Source of the DNA: Chromobacterium sp. ATCC 53434
Lineage (GTDB): Bacteria > Pseudomonadota > Gammaproteobacteria > Burkholderiales > Chromobacteriaceae
Reading direction: 5' to 3'
DNA length: 64,000 bases
NCBI RefSeq assembly: GCF_002848345.1
Contig: NZ_CP025429.1
Coordinates: 186,001 to 250,000, forward strand
Shown: positions 9,955 through 18,200 of the stretch, piece after piece
Layout: the number at the start of each line of letters is the position of its first letter
Numbering within the stretch: position 1 is the stretch's first letter
Program-made: the position numbers and the translations under genes
The notes under the pieces: model-generated
What the model was told of the DNA's origin: nothing
The model's database searches: none
The model's input: the letters and a program-made list of their open reading frames with translations, nothing else

Positions 9955-10362
9955 ATGGTAGGTGTTCTGATAATTGCACATGGAGACCTGGGACGCAGCC
10001 TGGCCGATTGCGCCAAGCACATCCTGGGCCGGGAGCCGGAAAATCTGGCTGTGATGGCGGTGGACAAGACCGAAGACCCGGAACGCAAGCTGGCCGAGGC
10101 GCAAAGCCTGGTGGACGGGTTGGATCAGGGCGATGGCGTGGTGGTGCTGACCGATATGTACGGCGGCACCCCCTCCAACATCGCCAGCAGGCTGATCCGA
10201 CCCGGCCGCGTAGAGGCGGTGGCCGGCGCCAGTCTGCCGATGCTGGTGCGTGCGTTGTGCTACAGCAGCCAGCCGCTGGAGATCGTCGTCAGCAAGGCGA
10301 TCACCGGCGGTCTGGAAGGCGTGCTTTATATTATTCCGGGGGAAGGTAATGCTGCGATCTGA
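9955..10362 (+). CDS. PTS EIIA component, mannose family type
   Basis: A 135-residue cytoplasmic EIIA of the Man/fructose superfamily. VGVLIIAHGDLGRS puts the phosphorylated histidine at H9; GDGVVVLTDMYGGTPSNIAS is the second family signature. No EIIB, EIIC or EIID lies nearby. With HPr and EI this forms the short PTS found in many beta-proteobacteria that lacks a sugar permease and is thought to be regulatory. The start MVGVL is chosen because it aligns with the family; an upstream in-frame start at 9895 would add an unrelated 20 residues. It overlaps the HPr gene by 14 bp. Confidence 0.9.
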   Translation: MVGVLIIAHGDLGRSLADCAKHILGREPENLAVMAVDKTEDPERKLAEAQSLVDGLDQGDGVVVLTDMYGGTPSNIASRLIRPGRVEAVAGASLPMLVRALCYSSQPLEIVVSKAITGGLEGVLYIIPGEGNAAI

Positions 10363-10618
10363 AGTCGAAATCATCAACAAGCTTGGCCTGCACGCGCGCG
10401 CGTCCAGCAAGTTCACCCAGTTGGCCAGCCGCTACAAGAGCGACATCTTCATCGCCCGCAACAATCGCCGCGTAAACGGCAAGAGCATCATGGGCGTGAT
10501 GATGCTGGCGGCGGCCAAGGGCGCGCTGGTGGAGCTGGAGGTCAGCGGCGACGACGAGCAGCAGGCGATGGAGGCATTGATCGCGCTGATCAACAATCGT
10601 TTCGACGAGGCGGAATGA
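10349..10618 (+). CDS. ptsH: Phosphocarrier protein HPr
   Basis: An 89-residue HPr. H15 in KLGLHARAS is the residue phosphorylated by Enzyme I. S46 in VNGKSIMGVMML is the target of HPr kinase/phosphorylase where that enzyme exists, so both control points are intact. It carries phosphate from EI to the EIIA just upstream. A strong GGGGGAAGG ribosome site lies inside the end of the EIIA gene, and the reading frames overlap, which points to translational coupling. Confidence 0.95.
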   Translation: MLRSEVEIINKLGLHARASSKFTQLASRYKSDIFIARNNRRVNGKSIMGVMMLAAAKGALVELEVSGDDEQQAMEALIALINNRFDEAE

Positions 10619-10785
10619 CGCGTCATTGAGTGGGAGGCCGGTTTGCCCCGGCTTTCAGGGAGCCCGCTTGGGGCTGCCGACCGGCGTCCGGGACGTGGAC
10701 GGCGACAGACGGTCGGACGGCGCCCTCCGGGCGGAGACAGCGGCAGGCATAGCACAATAACACCGGCCTGCCGGAGGAGGGGGCA

Positions 10786-12525
10786 ATGAGCATCATCCTG
10801 CACGGTGTGGCCATCGGCGGCGGCATCGCCATCGGACGGGCCCACCTGATTTCGCGCAGCATGGACGATGTCGCGCACTATCTGCTGGAAGAGGACGAGA
10901 TTCCGGCGGAAAAGGCGCGCTTCGACGAAGCGGTGAGGGCGACCCGCAAGGAGTTGGAGATGCTGTGGGGCAGCATCCCGGAGAACGCGCCGGCCGAGCT
11001 CGGCGCCTTCCTGTCGCTGCACATCATGCTGCTCGGCGACGTCACCATCTCGCGCGAGCCGCGCGAGATCATAGAGAAGCAGCACTGCAACGCCGAGTGG
11101 GCGCTGAAGCTGCAATGCGACCATCTGGTCGAGCAGTTCGACGCCATCGAGGAAGACTACCTGCGCGAACGCAAGAACGACGTGCTGCAGGTGATAGAGC
11201 GCATCTTCAATAATCTGGACGGCGACGCGCCGCAGCTGCCGGCGCCGGAAGACCTGGTCGAGGACCACATCCTGGTCGCGCACGACCTGTCGCCGGCCGA
11301 CATGGTGTATTTCAAGGATTCCAATTTCGCCGCCTTCGTCACCGACGTCGGCGGCGCCACTTCGCACACCGCCATCCTGGGCCGCAGCCTGGACCTGCCG
11401 TCGGTGATCGCGCTGCACCACGCCCGCGAGCTGATACGCGAGGACGAGATGATCATCGTCGACGGCCAGCAGGGCGTGGTGATCATCAATCCGGACGCGC
11501 TGGTGCTGACCGAGTACCGCCGCCGCCAGCGCGCCTGGCGAGGCGCGCGCCGCAAGCTGTCGTCTATCCGCAAGTCGCACGCCGTCACCCGCGACGGCAC
11601 GGTGATCGAGCTGTACGCCAATATCGAGCGGCCGCAGGACGTCGAGGACGTCCGCGAGTCGGGCGCCGTCGGCGTCGGCCTGTTCCGCAGCGAATTCCTC
11701 TTCCTCGGCCGCGACACGCTGCCGACCGAGGACGAGCAGTTCGAGGCCTACCGCCATGTGGCGGTGGCGCTGAAGGGCATGCCGGTCACCATCCGCACGA
11801 TGGACCTGGGCGCCGACAAGAGTCCGAAATGGCTGAATCACTGCCAGGCCGACAATCCGGCGCTGGGCCTGACCGGCATCCGGCTGTGCCTGGCCGAGCC
11901 GCTGATGTTCCGCGCCCAGTTGAGGGCGCTGCTGCGGGCCTCGGCGCACGGCAAGATCCGCGTGCTGTTCCCGATGCTGAACTCGCTGCCGGAGCTGAAG
12001 CAGGCGCTGTTGCAGTTCGACTACGCCAAGGAGGAGTTGCGCGACGAGGGCATCGCCTACGCCGACGACATCGAAGTGGGCGCGATGATAGAAATCCCGT
12101 CGGCGGCGCTGGTGGCCGGCAGTCTGGCCAGGCATGTCGACTTCCTGTCGGTGGGCACCAACGACCTGATCCAGTACACGCTGGCGATAGACCGCAACGA
12201 CGACACCGTCAGCCACCTGTACGATCCGATCCATCCGGCGGTGCTGAAGCTGATCCTGCACACCATCAAGACCGGCATCAAGGCCGACGTTCCGGTGTCG
12301 GTATGCGGCGAGATGGCCGGCGACGCCAAGCTGACCCGATTGCTGCTGGGCATGGGCTTGCGCAAGTTCTCGATGCATCCGGCCAATCTGCTGGCGGTCA
12401 AGCAGCAGGTGCTGACCAGCCATCTGGGTGAAATCGCGCCCGTCGCGACGCGCATGCTCAGATCGGAGGACCCTGATAAAATAGCCGATCTATTGCAACT
12501 GCTGAATGCAGAGCCGGGTGAATAG
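10786..12525 (+). CDS. ptsI: PTS Enzyme I (phosphoenolpyruvate-protein phosphotransferase)
   Basis: A 579-residue Enzyme I, full family length. The swivelling domain motif GGATSHTAI carries the phospho-accepting H194. The C-terminal PEP-binding barrel shows SVGTNDLIQYTLAIDRND and the catalytic CGEMAGD (C507). It transfers phosphate from PEP to HPr. It follows ptsH after 167 bp that contain several GC-rich palindromic stretches but no clear gene. GGAGGAGGG precedes the ATG. An intrinsic terminator overlaps its stop codon. Confidence 0.95.
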   Translation: MSIILHGVAIGGGIAIGRAHLISRSMDDVAHYLLEEDEIPAEKARFDEAVRATRKELEMLWGSIPENAPAELGAFLSLHIMLLGDVTISREPREIIEKQHCNAEWALKLQCDHLVEQFDAIEEDYLRERKNDVLQVIERIFNNLDGDAPQLPAPEDLVEDHILVAHDLSPADMVYFKDSNFAAFVTDVGGATSHTAILGRSLDLPSVIALHHARELIREDEMIIVDGQQGVVIINPDALVLTEYRRRQRAWRGARRKLSSIRKSHAVTRDGTVIELYANIERPQDVEDVRESGAVGVGLFRSEFLFLGRDTLPTEDEQFEAYRHVAVALKGMPVTIRTMDLGADKSPKWLNHCQADNPALGLTGIRLCLAEPLMFRAQLRALLRASAHGKIRVLFPMLNSLPELKQALLQFDYAKEELRDEGIAYADDIEVGAMIEIPSAALVAGSLARHVDFLSVGTNDLIQYTLAIDRNDDTVSHLYDPIHPAVLKLILHTIKTGIKADVPVSVCGEMAGDAKLTRLLLGMGLRKFSMHPANLLAVKQQVLTSHLGEIAPVATRMLRSEDPDKIADLLQLLNAEPGE

Positions 12526-12537
12526 CCCGGCTTTTTT
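12512..12537 (+). terminator. Intrinsic terminator of the pts genes
   Basis: AGCCGGG (12512-12518) pairs with CCCGGCT (12526-12532), followed by six T. The ptsI stop codon lies in the loop. Only five bases separate it from the next start codon, so the LPS cluster either has a promoter within ptsI or depends on read-through. Confidence 0.88.
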
Positions 12538-12542
12538 AATCG

Positions 12543-13625
12543 ATGCTCAACGACCCTATCGACCTCGCCGCCGTCCGGCGCGCGCTGGTGATCAAGCTGC
12601 GCCATCACGGCGACGTGCTGCTGGCCTCGCCGGTGTTCTCCGCGCTGCGGGCGCAGGCGCCGCAGCTGGAAATCGACGCGCTGGTCTATCACGACACCCG
12701 CGAGATGCTGAGCTTGCATCCCGACATCAGCGAACTGCACACGATAGACCGGGGCTGGAAAAAGCTGGGGCCGCTCGGCCAGCTGCGCGCCGAGCTGGGG
12801 CTGCTGGCGCGTTTGCGGTCGCGGCGCTACGACCTGGTGATCACGCTGACCGAGCATAACCGCGGCGCCTGGCTGGCCCGCCTGCTCGCGCCGCGCTGGG
12901 CGGTCGGACCCAACGGCCCGTACGGTCGTTTCTTCAAGAAAAGCTTCAGCCACCGCTATCTGCAGGTGCCGGGCAACCGCCGCCATACCATCGAGGTGCA
13001 TCTGGACGCGCTGCGGCGCATCGGCGTCTATCCGTCCGACGAGCAGCGTCGGCTGGTGCTGGTGCCGGGGCACAATGCCGAGGCGACGCTGGCGGCCAAG
13101 CTGGCGGAGCGAGGCCTGGAGCCCAGCGGCTATTTGCTGGTGCATCCGACCTCGCGCTGGTCGTTCAAGAGCTGGCCGGCCGACAGGATGGCGGCGTTGA
13201 TCGACGCGCTGACGGCCCGCGGCGAGCGAGTGGTGCTGTCCGCGGCGCCGAGCGCCGAGGAAATGGCGATGATCGCCGATATCGAAAGCCGGCTGGCGCG
13301 GCCGGTGGCCAGTCTGGCCGGCCAGCTTTCGTTGAAGGAGCTGGCGGCGGCGATAGATCGTGCCAGTCTGTATATCGGCGTCGATTCGGTGCCGATGCAC
13401 ATCGCCTCGGCGATGACGACGCCTTGCGTGGCGCTGTTCGGACCGTCCGGCGACATCGAGTGGGGGCCGTGGCGGGTGCCGCATCGGGTGGTCCGCGCCG
13501 AGCTGCCGTGCCGGCCCTGCGGAAACGCCGGCTGTGGCGGCGGTTGGCGCAGCGAGTGCCTGGAGCGCATCGGCGTCGATCAGGTGCTGGCGGCGGTGGA
13601 CGCTTTGCAAAAGGAAACAAAATGA
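12543..13625 (+). CDS. LPS core heptosyltransferase, GT9 family (WaaQ/RfaQ-like)
   Basis: A 360-residue GT-B enzyme of family 9. KLRHHGDVLLASPVFS (N-terminal), LLVHPTSRWSFKSWP, GVDSVPMHIASAM and VALFGPSGDIEWGPW match the WaaQ subgroup, which adds the side-branch heptose III to the inner core using ADP-heptose on the cytoplasmic face. It begins an LPS cluster running to msbA. Its stop overlaps the next start (ATGA). Confidence 0.85.
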   Translation: MLNDPIDLAAVRRALVIKLRHHGDVLLASPVFSALRAQAPQLEIDALVYHDTREMLSLHPDISELHTIDRGWKKLGPLGQLRAELGLLARLRSRRYDLVITLTEHNRGAWLARLLAPRWAVGPNGPYGRFFKKSFSHRYLQVPGNRRHTIEVHLDALRRIGVYPSDEQRRLVLVPGHNAEATLAAKLAERGLEPSGYLLVHPTSRWSFKSWPADRMAALIDALTARGERVVLSAAPSAEEMAMIADIESRLARPVASLAGQLSLKELAAAIDRASLYIGVDSVPMHIASAMTTPCVALFGPSGDIEWGPWRVPHRVVRAELPCRPCGNAGCGGGWRSECLERIGVDQVLAAVDALQKETK

Positions 13626-14755
13626 AGCGTCTGGCCATCGTCAGGCAGAAGTACAATCCGGCGGGCGGGGCCGAGCGCATCGTCAGCGCCATCATCCGCC
13701 AACTGCGGGGCCGGGACGGCATCCAGCCGGTGCTGATCAACCGCAACTGGGAAGCGCTGGAAGGCGTGGAGGCGGTCAGCGTCAAGCCGTTCTATCTGGG
13801 CAGCGTCTGGCGCGATTGGGGTTTCGCCGGCGCGGCGCGGCGGGCATGGCGCAGCCTGGGGGCCGATCTGGTGCAGTCGCATGAACGCATTCCCGGCAGC
13901 CATGTCTATCGTGCGGATGACGGCGTCCATGCCGCCTGGCTGGCCGCCCGCGTGCGGCAGCAGGGGTGGCGGGCACGCGTCTCCATATGGTTCAACCCGT
14001 ATCACCATTACATGCTGCGGGCCGAGCGGCGAATGTACCGCCATCCCGATTTTCGCGCGGTGATCTGCATTTCCGAGATGGTGAAGCAGGATGTGATCCG
14101 CCATGCCGGCATTCCAGCCGATCGTTGCGAGGTGATACACAACGGCGTCGACAGCGAGCACTTCCGCCCGGACGCCGCGCGCGCCGGCCGCGACGAGCTG
14201 CGCGGCCAACTCGGCATTCCCGCCGACGCGCCGGTGCTGGTGTATGTCGGCTCCGGTTTCGCCCGCAAGGGCGCGGCCCAGGCGATACGGGCCATCGTGC
14301 CGCATCGCGAGGCGAGGTTGGTGCTGGTCGGCGGAGACAAGCAGCTGGACCGTTACCGGCGGCAGGCGCAGAGCCTGGGCGTGGCCGACCGGGTGTATTT
14401 CCAGGGGACGCAGCGCGATGTGCGCGCCTATTACGGCATCGCCGACGGCTTCATCCTGCCGTCGGTGTACGAGCCGTTCGGCCTGGTGGTGACCGAGGCG
14501 ATGGCCTGCGGCCTGCCGGTGTTGACCAGCACCCGCTGCGGCGCGGGCGAGCTGGTGGGCGAGGACGAGACCGGCTGGCTGGCAGAGCCGGACGACGACG
14601 CGGCCTGGCAGCGCAATGTCGCTCGCTGGCTGGCGGCGCGGGAGCGCTGGCCGACGATGGGCGAGCGGGCGCGGCTGCGGGTGCTGCCGTTGACCGAGGC
14701 CGCGATGGTGTCGCGAATGCTGCAACTGTTTGAACGTTTGCTGGGAGCCGCCTGA
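13622..14755 (+). CDS. LPS glycosyltransferase, GT4 family
   Basis: A 377-residue GT-B glycosyltransferase. The N-terminal nucleotide-sugar fold starts RQKYNPAGGAERIVSAI. The C-terminal half has VYVGSGFARKG, LVGGDKQLDRY and the retaining E-x7-E motif EPFGLVVTEAMACGLPV. It probably adds a hexose to the LPS core, but donor and acceptor cannot be told from sequence. AAGGAAAC is the ribosome site and ATG overlaps the previous stop by one base step. Confidence 0.85.
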   Translation: MKRLAIVRQKYNPAGGAERIVSAIIRQLRGRDGIQPVLINRNWEALEGVEAVSVKPFYLGSVWRDWGFAGAARRAWRSLGADLVQSHERIPGSHVYRADDGVHAAWLAARVRQQGWRARVSIWFNPYHHYMLRAERRMYRHPDFRAVICISEMVKQDVIRHAGIPADRCEVIHNGVDSEHFRPDAARAGRDELRGQLGIPADAPVLVYVGSGFARKGAAQAIRAIVPHREARLVLVGGDKQLDRYRRQAQSLGVADRVYFQGTQRDVRAYYGIADGFILPSVYEPFGLVVTEAMACGLPVLTSTRCGAGELVGEDETGWLAEPDDDAAWQRNVARWLAARERWPTMGERARLRVLPLTEAAMVSRMLQLFERLLGAA

Positions 14756-14803
14756 TCGGCGCGGCCGATTCGGCGATGGAGTCGATTTGATGGAAAGCAC
14801 ACG

Positions 14804-15922
14804 ATGAGGCCGGGACGTTTCCCCGGCCGTTTGCTGATTTTCGCCGCCTTGTTCCTGCGCCTGCTGGCGCAGCCCTGGCGTCGCAAGCCGGCGCCCGGCG
14901 CGGTGCGCCGGGTGCTGGTTCTGCATCAGTTCCTGCTGGGCGACGCCTTGATGGCGACCAGCCTGCTGGCCAAGGCCCGTCAGCGCTTCCCCGACGCCGA
15001 GATCGCGCTGGCCTGCCCGCCGGCGCAGGCGCCGCTGTACGCCGGACGGCCCTATGGCGTGCGCCCGCTGCCCTGGCAGCCGCGCGATTTCGCGTCGATC
15101 CGCCGCCTGTTCGCCGAGCCGCGCTTCGACATCGTCTATCTGATGGGCGAAAACCGTCTGAGCTTCCTCGCGCGCGCGCTGGGCGCGCGCTGGGTGGTCG
15201 GCTTCGCCGGCGAGGCGCCGGCCTACAAGAACTGGCTGGTCGACGAGGCGGTGCCGTACGCGGCGGAGCCGGAGGCCTGGACCGACACCGCGTCGCGGCT
15301 GATAGACGGACCGGAGCCGGCGCCGTTCGATCTGGCCGACTGGCCGCTGGAAACCCAGCTGCCGATGGCGTTGCCGTCGGACTATGTGTTGCTGCATGTC
15401 GGCGCCAGTTCCGCCACCCGTTATTGGACCGCGGCGGCCTGGAACCGCCTGGCTCAGGCGGTGAGGACCGCTGGTTGCCGGGTGTTGTGGTCCTGCGGCC
15501 CGGGCGAGCAGTCGCTGCTGGCCGGCATCGAGATCGCCGAACGCGATGTCTTGGTCGCCGGGACGTTGAATCTGCCCCAGTTGCGCGCGGTGCTGGCCCG
15601 CGCCCGCGCCTGCGTCTGTCCGGACACCGGCATCGCCCATCTGGCCAAGGTGGCCGGCGCGCCGTTATTGATGCTGTTCGGCCCGGGCAGCGAGACGCTG
15701 TTCGGCGCCAGCCGGTTTTTCCGCAATCAGATTTGCCTGGGCGCCGGCCCGGCCTGGTTTCCCTGCCGCGGACAAAGCAGCGTCCACCATCGCGAGGTGG
15801 AGTGGGCGCTGCGTTGCGGCCGCAAGCTGGGCGCGCGCGCCGGGGAGTGCCGTCGCGCCGCCTGCATGGAGGCGATCGATGCGGACGACGTTATTCGGAA
15901 ATTGATGGGATTGTTGGCATGA
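14804..15922 (+). CDS. Glycosyltransferase family 9 protein (heptosyltransferase-like)
   Basis: A 372-residue GT9 enzyme with a basic, hydrophobic N-terminus (residues 1-25) that probably holds it at the inner membrane. VLVLHQFLLGDALMATSLL, LLHVGASSATRYWTAAAWN, CPDTGIAHLAKVAGAPLL and MLFGPGSETLFG are family motifs. It is a paralogue of the WaaQ-like gene two genes upstream and is expected to transfer heptose or a related sugar during core assembly. Cysteine-rich C-terminal segment (CRGQ, ALRCGRK, GECRRAACME). Its stop overlaps the ligase start. Confidence 0.82.
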   Translation: MRPGRFPGRLLIFAALFLRLLAQPWRRKPAPGAVRRVLVLHQFLLGDALMATSLLAKARQRFPDAEIALACPPAQAPLYAGRPYGVRPLPWQPRDFASIRRLFAEPRFDIVYLMGENRLSFLARALGARWVVGFAGEAPAYKNWLVDEAVPYAAEPEAWTDTASRLIDGPEPAPFDLADWPLETQLPMALPSDYVLLHVGASSATRYWTAAAWNRLAQAVRTAGCRVLWSCGPGEQSLLAGIEIAERDVLVAGTLNLPQLRAVLARARACVCPDTGIAHLAKVAGAPLLMLFGPGSETLFGASRFFRNQICLGAGPAWFPCRGQSSVHHREVEWALRCGRKLGARAGECRRAACMEAIDADDVIRKLMGLLA

Positions 15923-17253
15923 GAATTGATTTGAGACGGCTATTGCAACTCGATACCGTGCTGGTTGCGCTGGCGCTGGTGTTTCTGACCATGGCCAATG
16001 TGTCGCACACCGTGGCCCTGCGTTACGCCATTCTCGGCGTGCTGCTGCTGGCCTGCCTGCCCGATTTGACGGTGGAGCGGCCGCTGCGGCTGCCGGCTCT
16101 GCTGCTGGGCGGTTTCGTCGCCTACGCCGCCTTGCATGCGGTCTTGCTGTCGCATTGGACCGAATACGCGTTGACGGAAATCTACAGCCAGTTGCTGGTC
16201 GGCGCGCTGTGGTTCGTCGTCGGCGTGATTCTGTTCCGCCGCCGCCTGCCGGTGTCCATCATGGACCTGGTGGTGTTGGCCGGCATGTCGCTGGCGGCGG
16301 TGGAATTCTTGCACGGCGCCTATCGCTACTGGACGAACGGCGAGTGGCCGTACATGGTGACGTTCACGACCGAGACCAAGCTGGAATTCACCTTCTTCAT
16401 GAATTTCGTGCTGGCCTTCGTCGCCACCGCCTTCTGTTTCGACCGGCCGGGCAAGGAGCGTCTGTCCCGGCTGCCGCGCTGGGCGCTGGGCGCGATCGGC
16501 CTGCTGATCTTGTTCGTCAGCCTGAAGGCGGGCGCTCGCAACGGCATGATAGGCCTGGTTTATCTGTGCTTCTCGATGCTGGTGATTTTCATGCTGTTCG
16601 ACGGGGCGAGGCTGGGCTGGCGCAAGGCGGTCCTGCTGGTGGTCCTGGTGGTGGTGGCCGTTGGCGCCCTGGCCGGCTATGCCTTCAAGGAAGACACCAG
16701 AAACCAGGTTTTCCTCGAGTCGGCGCGCGCCGGCTGGAATTATCCGGCGACCAAGGGCTGGTTGCGGATCGCGCCTTATCCGCTGATGCATGACGGCCGG
16801 ACGGTCGACGAATCCGCTTACGAACGGGTGGCGTGGATACATAGCGGGCTGGATTTGATCATCGCCCGCCCGCAAGGCTATGGTTTCGCCCGCAACGCTT
16901 TTTCCCTGGCGCTGACGGAAACCGGCCATCCCAACAATGTCGGCCACAGCCACAGCGGCTTCATCGACTGGGGGGTGGGATTGGGCCTGCCGGGCGTGTT
17001 GTTGTGGCTGGCGTTTTGCGCGACCTTGCTCGGCTTCGGCTATCGGGCTTTCCGCCAGCGGCGGGAAATCCTGGGCCTGATGCTGATGCTGGTCACCGCA
17101 GGCTATCTGGGCCGCATGTTGATGGAGAGCGTCAACAAGGACCACATGCTGTATCTGTTCCTGTTCACCGCCGGCGCGCTGCTGGCGGAAATCCACCGGC
17201 GCAGTCCCGCCGTTACCGGCGGTAACGGCGGCCAAGACCGGCAAATGATATAG
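15919..17253 (+). CDS. O-antigen ligase / polymerase-like membrane protein
   Basis: A 444-residue protein with about 11 membrane segments and one long periplasmic loop (about 245-330) containing SHSGFIDWGVGLGLPGVLLW. This topology and the H-S-x-x-x-D-W-G-x-G-L-P-G signature belong to the Wzy/WaaL family, which joins O-antigen to lipid A-core or polymerises O-units in the periplasm. Its place among core glycosyltransferases favours WaaL. An 11-bp perfect inverted repeat (17207-17231) lies inside the last codons. Confidence 0.82.
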   Translation: MRIDLRRLLQLDTVLVALALVFLTMANVSHTVALRYAILGVLLLACLPDLTVERPLRLPALLLGGFVAYAALHAVLLSHWTEYALTEIYSQLLVGALWFVVGVILFRRRLPVSIMDLVVLAGMSLAAVEFLHGAYRYWTNGEWPYMVTFTTETKLEFTFFMNFVLAFVATAFCFDRPGKERLSRLPRWALGAIGLLILFVSLKAGARNGMIGLVYLCFSMLVIFMLFDGARLGWRKAVLLVVLVVVAVGALAGYAFKEDTRNQVFLESARAGWNYPATKGWLRIAPYPLMHDGRTVDESAYERVAWIHSGLDLIIARPQGYGFARNAFSLALTETGHPNNVGHSHSGFIDWGVGLGLPGVLLWLAFCATLLGFGYRAFRQRREILGLMLMLVTAGYLGRMLMESVNKDHMLYLFLFTAGALLAEIHRRSPAVTGGNGGQDRQMI

Positions 17254-17287
17254 AATCTAGCGCTCGAAACAGGAAGTCCGCCCCATC

Positions 17288-18193
17288 ATGCGTGATCTAG
17301 CACAATTCACCGTTGGCGAGTGGCTGCGTCTGCAGCCCTGCCAAGACGCCTTGAAGCAATGGCGCAACGATATCTGGCAGCGCCATTACCAGTCGCTGCG
17401 CGTCGAGGGGCAAGCGGCCTTTCTCGACGGCCTGGCCGGCCAGACGCAGGGCCTGGGCCTGGTGGTGGCTTTCGAGCAGCCGTGGGCGTTGAACTGGCAG
17501 TTGAAAATGGCGCGCGTCCATCTGTCCGACATGCGCCTGCTGGTGTTCGACAATTCCCGGCGTCCGGAGATGCGGCGCCAGATCGCCGAAGTGTGCCGCG
17601 CCAACGACGTGCCCTATCTGGGCCTGCCGGTCAATCCCACGCGCCATGTGAATCGCTCGCATGGCTTCGCGATGAACTGGATTTACCATAATGTGGTGCG
17701 GGAGCTGCGGCCGGCGCATTTCGCCTTCATCGACCACGACATGATTCCGGTGCTGGATAGCTCTTGCTTCCGCCCGCTGGCGGCGCAAGCAGTGTACGGC
17801 CTGCCCAATGTCAGCGAGTGGGCCTGGCAGCTGTGGGCCGGCTACTGCGCTTTCGACGGCGCTTTCGTCGAGAATCGGGCGCTGAACTTTCTGTATGATT
17901 TTTCCAATGGCCTGGATACCGGCGGACGCAATTGGCGTCCGGTGTACCGGGAACTGCCGCGGGCGCGGCTGAAGATGGCGGACCGGGCGTTTCCGGAAGT
18001 GGCCGACCCGCTGAGCGGCGCGCTGGCCAAGGTCGAGATGATAGACAACAGCTGGTTTCACATCGGCAATATCAGCTATAACAACGTTTTCCAGCAGAAA
18101 GCCGAACTTTGCCAGAACCTGGCGGCGGCGCTGGACGAGGGGGCGACGTGGCTGGAACTGTGCCCGTCCCTGACCGCTGGACGGTCGGAATAG
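17288..18193 (+). CDS. Putative glycosyltransferase of the LPS cluster, unrecognised family
   Basis: A 301-residue soluble protein I cannot assign to a named family. HFAFIDHDMIPV (about 145-156) has the acidic D-x-D pattern of GT-A enzymes, flanked by a hydrophobic strand. GLGLVVAFEQPWALNWQLKM and MRLLVFDNSRRPEMR resemble the start of a nucleotide-sugar fold. Location between the O-antigen ligase and msbA supports a role in surface polysaccharide. It ends seven bases before msbA. Confidence 0.6.
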   Translation: MRDLAQFTVGEWLRLQPCQDALKQWRNDIWQRHYQSLRVEGQAAFLDGLAGQTQGLGLVVAFEQPWALNWQLKMARVHLSDMRLLVFDNSRRPEMRRQIAEVCRANDVPYLGLPVNPTRHVNRSHGFAMNWIYHNVVRELRPAHFAFIDHDMIPVLDSSCFRPLAAQAVYGLPNVSEWAWQLWAGYCAFDGAFVENRALNFLYDFSNGLDTGGRNWRPVYRELPRARLKMADRAFPEVADPLSGALAKVEMIDNSWFHIGNISYNNVFQQKAELCQNLAAALDEGATWLELCPSLTAGRSE

Positions 18194-18200
18194 GATACTA

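Noticed and set aside
17207..17231. Terminator inside the O-antigen ligase gene
   Set aside because: An 11-bp perfect hairpin without a T-run, inside a coding region; listed only as an inverted repeat.
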